From Planctomycetota bacterium (GTDB lineage: Bacteria > Planctomycetota > Brocadiia > JAADGH01), in NCBI GenBank assembly GCA_013152475.1, contig JAADGH010000034.1, positions 1 to 54,090 of the forward strand: a stretch of DNA of 54,090 nt, given 5' to 3'. Of the stretch, positions 25,061-32,204 are shown one piece after another; position 1 is the stretch's first letter, and the number at the start of each line of letters is the position of its first letter. The position numbers were made by a program, and so were the translations under genes. The notes beneath the pieces are model-generated. The model did not search any database and had not been told where the DNA came from. It saw only the letters and a list, made by a program, of their open reading frames with translations.

Positions 25061-26063
25061 GGCGAAAAAATCCCCCACCGTGGAGTTCAAGCTGTGCAAG
25101 GGGATGGCCTACCCGGCGCGCATGATGCTGATCTTCGGATTGCTCGCTCTGGGGCTGCTGCTCCAGCTTCTTATTACCTGGTGGATCGGCCTGCCGTTCG
25201 TTTTCGCTGCGGGGTTGTTCAGCCTCTACAAGAGCACGACCAACAAGCCGAAGACGAGGCACTTTGGGCAATGGGAAAACGTGACACTGGACGAGTTCAT
25301 CAAGGTCCAGGAGATGCTGGAGAGGACGGCCGAGTGGAAACGCAAGGACCCGATGGCCATAGCGTCGCCGTTCGGCTGCTTCCTATTTGTCGTCCTGCTC
25401 GGGCTCGTCGCGCTGATCGCCGGGTATCTCTGGTTTACGGTCAACGACTCCAATGCCGCCTACACCATTGCCGCCGACGGCCTCCTTCTGCTTCTGTTTG
25501 TCTTCGGGAGCGGGTCGCGCAAGGCCTGGGAGCCGCCGGGCATGAAGATCAAGCTGGAACCGTTGCTCAACGTCTGTCGGCGCCTTGGGAACCTTTCCGG
25601 CCCCACCATCGAGGTAAAGCCGATGCTCGAGCTCCAGGGCAAGGGCGAGGAGAAGGTCCCCTGCGACTGCAAGCTCATGCTCCAGCCGAAGGGCGCGCCC
25701 GAGGAATTCCTCGGCATCCAGGTGCAGACGTCGCTCAACAGCGTGCAGGGCACGAACTACCCCTACATGTATTGCGTCCTGTTGGCCAAGACGGGATCGG
25801 GCCTGACCGACCGCGTGGCGCCCTTGCTCAAACCGAATACAGAGGAGCTGGGATGGTTCGCGAACGCGAATGACAAAAAGAACCCCGACCTGAAGAAGCT
25901 TCGATATCGCGGCGAGGTGGCCGAGCCGAGCAAACAAAAGGACGTGGAGCTCGTCGTCATCCGGCAGGTCACGCTGGGCACGGGCTACCATACCGAACCG
26001 AGCAGCCAGATCCGCATCGTGCAGAACGCCATCCATCTGACCAAGACGATCTACGACCTGTAG
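25044..26063 (+). CDS. Four-helix membrane protein of the radical SAM operon
   Basis: I do not recognise the family of this 339-residue protein. It has two pairs of membrane helices (about residues 25-64 and 108-150) separated by a charged loop (LDEFIKVQEMLERTAEWKRK). A soluble C-terminal domain of about 185 residues is beta-rich (TIEVKPMLELQGKGEEKVP, then CDCKLMLQPKG and LGIQVQTSLNS). The ribosome site GGAGGAGGCCC lies inside the radical SAM gene, with a 17-base overlap. It may handle or anchor the modified Cys-repeat protein. No transporter or protease motif is seen. Confidence 0.6.
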   Translation: MQVSAEAKKSPTVEFKLCKGMAYPARMMLIFGLLALGLLLQLLITWWIGLPFVFAAGLFSLYKSTTNKPKTRHFGQWENVTLDEFIKVQEMLERTAEWKRKDPMAIASPFGCFLFVVLLGLVALIAGYLWFTVNDSNAAYTIAADGLLLLLFVFGSGSRKAWEPPGMKIKLEPLLNVCRRLGNLSGPTIEVKPMLELQGKGEEKVPCDCKLMLQPKGAPEEFLGIQVQTSLNSVQGTNYPYMYCVLLAKTGSGLTDRVAPLLKPNTEELGWFANANDKKNPDLKKLRYRGEVAEPSKQKDVELVVIRQVTLGTGYHTEPSSQIRIVQNAIHLTKTIYDL

Positions 26064-26101
26064 CGCTGCCCCTGCGGAAGCAACCGGTCTCGAAAAAAAG
26101 G

Positions 26102-26130
26102 TTGATTGTGTTGCTGCAGAAAGATACGAT
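26102..26130 (+). promoter_or_regulatory. Candidate sigma-70-type promoter before the sulfatase-like gene
   Basis: TTGATT (26102-26107) and TACGAT (26125-26130) have a 17-bp spacer, 57 bp before the GTG start at 26187. Confidence 0.4.
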
Positions 26131-26186
26131 TGCCTCACTAAGACAGACCGATATTGCAGCCAGATTGTCGAAGGAGGGTCGCGCAG

Positions 26187-27473
26187 GTGTCTGTCGCAAA
26201 AAACCTGCTGATGGTTATTGTTGATTGCCTCCGCGCCGATGCCGTATACGGTCCGAAGAACAGCGCGCAGACGCCGCACATCGACGCGCTCTGCAAGAGG
26301 AGCGTTTGTTTCGCCAACACCATTACCTCGGCCACCTACACCACCCCCAGCATCGCCAGTTTCCTCACGGGCCTCTTCCCCTGCGCCCACGGCGTGCGGT
26401 CGCTGCACAGCGACAAGCTCGCCCCCGAGTATCCCTCCCTTCCCGGTGTGCTTCGTGAGAGCGGCTACCACACCGCCGCCTTCCTGAGCGGCCCCCTGGG
26501 CAAGGAGACGGGGCTGGACCAGTTGTTCGAGCGCTTCGAGTTCCGCCCGCCGGAAGAGGCGGTCTTCGGCAACTGGGGGCGGGACTTCCTGAAGACCTTC
26601 CCCGCGGATCTGCGGGAGCCGTGGTTCACAATGATTCATCTCTGGGAACTGCACGAGCCGATCCGCGTGGCGCCCGAATGTGACCGGCGCGACTGCGGGC
26701 GCACGGCCTACGAGCGGGCCCTGTCGAGTATCGACCCCTTCATCGGAGGGGTGTTGGAGAAGGTCGATCCGGCGAAAACGCTCGTCGTGCTCACAGGCGA
26801 CCACGGCTGCCAGCTCCCTAACGCACCCCGTGCGGCGGCGGCGGCAACGCTGAAGTGGCTCCGCCTCCACCTCGGCCCGTTCCGGTCCATCGCAAAGAAG
26901 ATCCTCGGCGTGAAACGGACGCCGCGCAAGATCGAGCACTTCGGCATGAGCCATGGGTATCACGTCTACGACTTCCTCGCCCGCGTGCCCCTGACCATCG
27001 CCGACGGCGAGCGATGGAATGCGAACCACGTCGTCTCGGATCAAGTGCGGACCATCGACCTGTTCCCCACGCTGCTGGCCCTGCTAAGTATCGACATTCC
27101 GCAAGATCGGGACATCCAGGGCCAAGACCTGCTGCCGCTCGTCTCCGGCGAAGCCGCCGACCTCCGGCCCGCCCTGATCGAGACCCGGGCGAAAGACTTC
27201 CGCGAGTTGCTCCTCGGCATACGCAGCCCGGGATGGAAGTACGCCTTCGGCCCGAACAGCCCCGATGTCCCCTGCAGCCTGTACGATCTGACAAACGATC
27301 CCGACGAGAGAGTGGACGTGTTGGAAAAGCACCCCGAAAAGGCTGAGGAGATGCGGGCGGAGGCAACTCGCCTCCTCGACGAGGGCCAGAAGCTCCGGCA
27401 TCCCGGCATCCCCCTCTCGGCGCTTGAGAAAGAAATCGTCCACCAACGCCTGAGACAGCTCGGCTACCTGTAA
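26187..27473 (+). CDS. Sulfatase-superfamily hydrolase/transferase with Thr at the nucleophile position
   Basis: The 428-residue protein has the alkaline-phosphatase-fold metal site: IVDCLRAD near residue 13, a TGDHG motif in the middle and SHGYHVYDF later. The site where sulfatases carry Cys or Ser (C/S-x-P-S/A-x-R) reads T52-T-P-S-I-A, so formylglycine cannot form and the basic Arg is missing. Thr is the nucleophile in phosphoglycerol transferases and related phosphoesterases, so a phospho-type reaction is more likely than desulfation. No signal peptide is seen. The GTG at 26187 is chosen because AAGGAGGG precedes it; an upstream frame to 26154 lacks a ribosome site. Confidence 0.75.
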   Translation: MSVAKNLLMVIVDCLRADAVYGPKNSAQTPHIDALCKRSVCFANTITSATYTTPSIASFLTGLFPCAHGVRSLHSDKLAPEYPSLPGVLRESGYHTAAFLSGPLGKETGLDQLFERFEFRPPEEAVFGNWGRDFLKTFPADLREPWFTMIHLWELHEPIRVAPECDRRDCGRTAYERALSSIDPFIGGVLEKVDPAKTLVVLTGDHGCQLPNAPRAAAAATLKWLRLHLGPFRSIAKKILGVKRTPRKIEHFGMSHGYHVYDFLARVPLTIADGERWNANHVVSDQVRTIDLFPTLLALLSIDIPQDRDIQGQDLLPLVSGEAADLRPALIETRAKDFRELLLGIRSPGWKYAFGPNSPDVPCSLYDLTNDPDERVDVLEKHPEKAEEMRAEATRLLDEGQKLRHPGIPLSALEKEIVHQRLRQLGYL

Positions 27474-27526
27474 GGCCCCGCCGTTCACCTTCGCGGGGAC
27501 AGGGCACACCTGCGAATCTGCGCGTT

Positions 27527-28915
27527 CTACAGCATCGGATCGTGCTTCTCGATGTAGTCCTCCGCCGCTCCGACAGACCGGAGGAACGTCACCAGCTCCT
27601 TGTGCAGCTTCCTGACCACATCCGGGTGCTTCCTCGCCACGTCCTTCTTCTGGTCCGGGTCGGCCTTGCGGTCCCAGAGGCCCGCCGGCCGCATACCGAG
27701 CCAGCAGCAATAGGCCCATCGCTCGTTCGTGACGAGACTCATCCGCCTGTGCAGGCCGGAGTAGGCCGACGGCCGGATCGACTTCTTCTTCCCTTTGATT
27801 AGCGGCAGGAGCGACTCGCCCTGGCAACGACCAGGAACCTTCATGCCGAAAAAATCCAGGATCGTCGGCATGATGTCCGCCGGCTGGGCAAAGGCCCTGA
27901 TCCGCTTGCTCTTCTTCTGCCCCGGCATGCGGATGAGCAACGGCTGGCGGGCCATGGTGAGGTAAAGGGGATGGTAGGTGTTCTCCTTCGGGTCCTTGCT
28001 GGCCTTCCAGTTTCCATCCGGGCCCGTGGCCGACGGCTTGCCGATGAGGCCGCCGTCGCCTGGGTAGTCCAGGTAGTGCCCGTGGTCGGCCGTGAAGATG
28101 AGCATGGTGTCGTCCAGCATGCCGAGCTGCTCCATCGTGATGACCAACTGCCCGACCCAATGATCGACCATGGTGCACTCCCCGGCATAGCGGGCTCGGG
28201 TGTGCTTCAGCTCGCGGTCGGTCATGCCGATCTTTCTGCGAATGCCGTAGGTCGGCGCCTCGAAGACGCGGCCGTTGTAGTTCGGATCGTCGTAGAGGTC
28301 GATGTAGTGCTGCGGCGGGTCCCAGGGCTCGTGGGGGTCGAAGGTGTCGATCCACAAAAGGAAATTTTCGAGTTTGCGATTCTGCGTCAGCCAGTTGATG
28401 GCCAGGGTGAAGGTCCCGGGCGCGAACCAGTCCGTTTCCACCTGCCGGTGGGCGCGGTTCATAAGGATCTGGTGCCAGCGCTCGGCGGGGTAGCGCACGC
28501 CGTCAAGGGGGCACTTGAGCTCGAAGGGCACGTCGGTGCGCGTGCACCACGGGTCGCCCTCCTGGCCGCGGTTGTGGAACCAGGCGGAGAAGCCGCGGTA
28601 GAGGTTGCACTCGCGGCTGATGGTGTTGGCGGTGTCGCTGATGAGCTGGGAGCGGACGCCCTTCTCGGCGAGGTCCATCGGGAGCGTGATGTCCTCGGGT
28701 TTCAGCGGCGACCACGGCCGCTCGCGGAAGCCGTACTGGCCGATGAGCAGGTCGGTGCGGTTCGGCACCGTGGCCCACGACCCGACGACGGAGTTTTCGA
28801 AGACGGCGCACTCCTTCGAGAGCCTGTCCAGGTTCGGTGTGTGAATCCACTTGTTGCCAAGGTAGCCGAGATGGTCCCGGCGAAAGCTGTCCGACATGAT
28901 GAAGATAACGCGCAT
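27527..28915 (-). CDS. Sulfatase-family protein with T-x-P-N-R active-site motif
   Basis: The 462-residue protein has the N-terminal metal ligands in FIMSDSFRRDHLG, a TPNLDRLSKE helix, an active-site loop ATVPNRTDLLIG with Thr49 where Cys/Ser would be modified, DTFDPHEPWDPP in the middle and TADHGHYL for metal binding. The Arg of the motif (R53) is kept. Sulfatase relatives with Thr here occur in Planctomycetota and Lentisphaerota; activity is uncertain, with a phospho- or phosphonate-ester possible. There is no signal peptide. The start has CCGGAGGAATACC upstream. It converges with the previous sulfatase-like gene and diverges from the beta-helix gene. Confidence 0.82.
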   Translation of the reverse strand: MRVIFIMSDSFRRDHLGYLGNKWIHTPNLDRLSKECAVFENSVVGSWATVPNRTDLLIGQYGFRERPWSPLKPEDITLPMDLAEKGVRSQLISDTANTISRECNLYRGFSAWFHNRGQEGDPWCTRTDVPFELKCPLDGVRYPAERWHQILMNRAHRQVETDWFAPGTFTLAINWLTQNRKLENFLLWIDTFDPHEPWDPPQHYIDLYDDPNYNGRVFEAPTYGIRRKIGMTDRELKHTRARYAGECTMVDHWVGQLVITMEQLGMLDDTMLIFTADHGHYLDYPGDGGLIGKPSATGPDGNWKASKDPKENTYHPLYLTMARQPLLIRMPGQKKSKRIRAFAQPADIMPTILDFFGMKVPGRCQGESLLPLIKGKKKSIRPSAYSGLHRRMSLVTNERWAYCCWLGMRPAGLWDRKADPDQKKDVARKHPDVVRKLHKELVTFLRSVGAAEDYIEKHDPML

Positions 28916-29000
28916 GGTATTCCTCCGGTTGACCGAGTGACCCAGTTGGATACCGCAGGATTATACACCATATCCCGAGCGATGTCCCGCAAAAATGGCT

Positions 29001-29028
29001 TTGATCGCTTTGCGCCGCCTGCTATGCT
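29001..29028 (+). promoter_or_regulatory. Candidate sigma-70-type promoter of the beta-helix gene
   Basis: TTGATC (29001-29006) and TATGCT (29023-29028) have a 16-bp spacer, 37 bp before the ATG at 29065, which has AGGAGCAACGAA upstream. Confidence 0.4.
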
Positions 29029-29064
29029 GATGACGATTAGCGATTCATACACAGGAGCAACGAA

Positions 29065-30768
29065 ATGAGACCCGCCACGACCATTCTCCTTGTCCTCCTT
29101 CTTTCCACATCCGTCATTGCCGCAACCTACCATGTCGCGCAGAACGTGCCGGGGGCGAGCAATGAGAACCCGGGCACGATGGAACAGCCGTGGAAGACGA
29201 TCTCGAAGGCCGCAAAGACGATGGGGGCCGGGGACAAGGTGATCGTCCACAAGGGCGTCTACCGCGAGTGGGTGTGTCCGAAGAACTCCGGCAAAGAGGG
29301 CGCGCCCATCACCTACGAGGCGGCGAAGGGCGAAGAGGTGATCCTCACCGGCGCCGACATCTTCACCGACTGGAAGCGCGTCGAGGGGGACAAGCCGATC
29401 TACCAGCACTCGCCCTGGACGCTCAACTCCGTGGTGCACGGCAACCCCGCGCCCATCGGCCGGCAGGAGCAGGTGATCTGCGACGGGAAGCTGCTGAAGC
29501 ATGTAATGACCATGAAGGAGCTGAAGCCGGGGACGTTCGTGTCGGACATCGAGAAGGACGTGCTGACCATCCGGCTTCCCGGCGATGATAGTCCGGCGAA
29601 GCACACCATCGAAGTGAGCGTGCGGAACCGGTGCTTCGGGTTTCGCTTTCGTGAAGATGGCAAGGACTACATCCACGTCCGCGGCTTCATCATGCGCTAC
29701 GGCCGGAACATGGCGCAGCGGGGCATCCTCTACGTGCGGGGCAATCACTGGGTCATCGAGGACAATGTGATCGAGTGGAGCAACGGCAACGGGTTCAGCC
29801 TGAGCGGCGAGCACCATCTCGTCCGCAGCAACACGATGCAATACAACGGCCAGCTCGGCATGAGCGGCAACCCGCGCAACACCCGCTACGAGAACAACAA
29901 GCTGCTCTACAACAACCAGAAGGGATTCGGCGGGGGATGGGAGAACGGCGGGTGCAAGCTGGTGCACATCTGGAACACCGTCGTCAGCGGCACAACGGCC
30001 ATCGGCAACGACGGGCCGGGCATCTGGCTGGACATCGACAACCGGAACTCCATCGTCGAGAAGTCCTTCTGCAAGGACAACACCGGGGCGGGGATCTTTG
30101 TCGAGATCAGCGGCAAGGAAGGCATCACCGTCCGCAATAACGTCTGCGTCGGCAACGGCCTGCCGAAGGGCAAGTGGGGCGCGGCGGGAATCCTTCTCGG
30201 CGAGAGCGAGAATTGCACTGTCGAGCATAACCTCTGCATCGGCAACAAGGAGGGCATCGCCATCCGCATGCAGGGCCCGCGCGGCTGCGGAGGGCTGGAC
30301 AAGAAGCCGCAGATATACTTCACGCAGAACCACATCATCCGCAACAACATCGTCGCCTTCAACCGCGACTACCAGTTGGTCATGCACGTGGACAATCCCT
30401 TCTTCGGCCCCCACCCCTCGCCCAAGGTAAACCAGAAGGCGAAGTTCCTCATCGACCCGGAATTCCTCAAGATGACCATCGACCGGAACCTGTACTTCGA
30501 GTCATCCGCCCCCTCGCCCGACGCATCGCGGAAGCGGTGCCTCATTCTCTATGGCGCGGGATGGCGGAGAAAGTCGGAGCAGTACTTCAAACTCGGCGAC
30601 TGGAAGAAGGCCCACTCCTTCGACCATGATTCCCAGTTCGCCGATCCGCTCCTCGTCGATTGGCGGAATGGCGACTTCCGCCTCAAGCCCGACAGCCCTG
30701 CGATCAAGATGGGTGCGGGGCTTACGGAGCCGGTGGTGGGGATGAGGGAGATTGTGGCAAGAGAGTAG
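29065..30768 (+). CDS. Exported right-handed beta-helix protein (polysaccharide lyase-like)
   Basis: The 567-residue protein has a signal peptide (TTILLVLLLSTSVIAA). A DUF1565-like start follows (NENPGTMEQPWKTISKAAKT, then AGDKVIVHKGVYREWV), then a long parallel beta-helix with repeating N-N motifs (NHWVIEDNVIEWSNG, RYENNKLLYNN, TVRNNVCVGN, RNNIVAFNR). Such proteins are pectate-lyase or epimerase-like and act on uronic-acid polysaccharides outside the cell. A catalytic Lys/Arg set cannot be assigned from sequence alone. It fits with the sulfatase-like and oxidoreductase genes as part of polysaccharide use. Confidence 0.75.
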   Translation: MRPATTILLVLLLSTSVIAATYHVAQNVPGASNENPGTMEQPWKTISKAAKTMGAGDKVIVHKGVYREWVCPKNSGKEGAPITYEAAKGEEVILTGADIFTDWKRVEGDKPIYQHSPWTLNSVVHGNPAPIGRQEQVICDGKLLKHVMTMKELKPGTFVSDIEKDVLTIRLPGDDSPAKHTIEVSVRNRCFGFRFREDGKDYIHVRGFIMRYGRNMAQRGILYVRGNHWVIEDNVIEWSNGNGFSLSGEHHLVRSNTMQYNGQLGMSGNPRNTRYENNKLLYNNQKGFGGGWENGGCKLVHIWNTVVSGTTAIGNDGPGIWLDIDNRNSIVEKSFCKDNTGAGIFVEISGKEGITVRNNVCVGNGLPKGKWGAAGILLGESENCTVEHNLCIGNKEGIAIRMQGPRGCGGLDKKPQIYFTQNHIIRNNIVAFNRDYQLVMHVDNPFFGPHPSPKVNQKAKFLIDPEFLKMTIDRNLYFESSAPSPDASRKRCLILYGAGWRRKSEQYFKLGDWKKAHSFDHDSQFADPLLVDWRNGDFRLKPDSPAIKMGAGLTEPVVGMREIVARE

Positions 30769-30870
30769 AGTAAACCATCGCCAGAGCATCTTCTAATGTA
30801 GAAGAGCCTTCCAGGCTCTTCCGGAAGCGGCAAGATGCCGTCTGGCAGGCAAATCGCCCCCTACGTTTCC

Positions 30871-31950
30871 TTACGCGTATTTGTAGTACGCCTGGCACGA
30901 TCCCTCGCTGCTGACCATGCAAGGACCGACGGGGCTGGCGGGGGTGCAGGCCTCGCGGAAGAGGGGGCAGTCGGTGGGGAGCTTCGCCCCGCGCAGGACG
31001 TCGCCGCACATGCACCCCGCCGGCTCGGGGACGGTGGGGATCGTCAGGCCGAAGTGCTTGAGGGCATCGTGCGCCACGAAGTCCGGGCGCAGGTCCAGGC
31101 CGCTCCCCGGTATCTCGCCCAGGCCACGCCAGGCGGAATCGGATGCCTCGAACACCTCCGCCATGAGCTTTTGCGCAGGAGCGCTGCCGTCGCGGTTCAC
31201 GCACTGGCGGTACTCGATCTCGACCTCGCTCCGCCCCTCGGTTAGTTGGGCCAGGATCATCTGGATCGTGATGAGGACATCCGCGGCCTCGAAGCCCGAG
31301 ACGACGCAGGGGCAGTGGGTCGCCGACGCCAGTTCCTCGTAGCCTTTCGCCCCGATGATGACGCTCACATGGCCGGGGCAGATGAACCCGTCGATGCGCA
31401 CCTCGCCCCCGGACACCAGCGCCATCATGGCCGGGGGAATAAGTTTGTGGGCGGGCAGGATGAGGAAGTTCGCGACGCCCCGGTCCCTCGCCTGCTTCAC
31501 GACGATGGCGGTCGTCGGCGCCGTGGTCTCGAACCCGACGGCCAGGAAAACGACCTTCTTATCGGGATTGTCCTGGGCCAGCTTCAGGGCATCGGTGGGG
31601 GAATAGACCACACGGATATTCGCGCCGGCGGCCCTCTCCTTCTCCAACGTGGACTCACTTCCCGGCACACGGATCATGTCGCCGAAGGTGGCGATGATGA
31701 CGTCGTCGCGCCGGGCGATCTCGATGGCCGTGTCGAGGTATCCCATAGGCGTGACGCACACCGGGCAGCCGGGGCCGGAGATCAGGAGGATCTTCTCGGG
31801 CAGCAGCGAGCGGATGCCGTGGCGGAAGATGGAGGTGGTATGCGTGCCGCAGACCTCCATGAGGCTGACGCGGTCGGCCGGGATGCGGCCGGCGGTCCGG
31901 CGGATGGCGTCTATGACGGAGTCAAGATCGGTCTTCTTGCTCGATGGCAC
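30871..31950 (-). CDS. hypD: Hydrogenase maturation protein HypD
   Basis: The 359-residue protein matches HypD: MEVCGTHTTSIFRHGIR with the first conserved Cys, ISGPGCPVCVTP, FLAVGFETTAPTTAI, and the C-terminal cluster region CMCGDVLRGAKLPTDCPLF and CTPASPVGPCMVSSEG. HypD carries a [4Fe-4S] cluster and, with HypC, assembles the Fe(CN)2CO unit of NiFe hydrogenases in the cytoplasm. The length is normal. It overlaps hypC by 29 bases and is the last gene of hypF-hypC-hypD. HypE, HypA and HypB are not in this window. Confidence 0.97.
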   Translation of the reverse strand: MPSSKKTDLDSVIDAIRRTAGRIPADRVSLMEVCGTHTTSIFRHGIRSLLPEKILLISGPGCPVCVTPMGYLDTAIEIARRDDVIIATFGDMIRVPGSESTLEKERAAGANIRVVYSPTDALKLAQDNPDKKVVFLAVGFETTAPTTAIVVKQARDRGVANFLILPAHKLIPPAMMALVSGGEVRIDGFICPGHVSVIIGAKGYEELASATHCPCVVSGFEAADVLITIQMILAQLTEGRSEVEIEYRQCVNRDGSAPAQKLMAEVFEASDSAWRGLGEIPGSGLDLRPDFVAHDALKHFGLTIPTVPEPAGCMCGDVLRGAKLPTDCPLFREACTPASPVGPCMVSSEGSCQAYYKYA

Positions 31951-32158
31951 TGGCGAGCTCCTTGAACAGCTTCAGACTTTCCAGCGCCTCCTCCTCGCAC
32001 CACTTGGAGATGGCAAAGCCGGCGTGGATGAGGACGTAGTCGCCCACCTGCGGGTCCTCCAGGAGCGCGATGTTCGCCTCGCGGCGGTTGCCCATCACAT
32101 CCACCTCGGCGGTATCCCCGTTAATCCGGATGATTTTCGATGGGATGGCGATGCACAC
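31922..32158 (-). CDS. hypC: Hydrogenase maturation chaperone HypC
   Basis: The 78-residue protein begins MCIAIPSKIIRINGDTAEVD, with the essential N-terminal Cys2, and has the GDYVLIHAGFAISKW strand typical of HypC/HupF. HypC carries the Fe(CN)2CO moiety with HypD and delivers it to the hydrogenase large subunit. It starts 46 bp after hypF and overlaps hypD, so the three genes form one transcript. Confidence 0.95.
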   Translation of the reverse strand: MCIAIPSKIIRINGDTAEVDVMGNRREANIALLEDPQVGDYVLIHAGFAISKWCEEEALESLKLFKELASAIEQEDRS

Positions 32159-32204
32159 GGCGTGCTGTACCTCTTTCCGTTTTGCCTGAGACGTCCCCGG
32201 CCTG

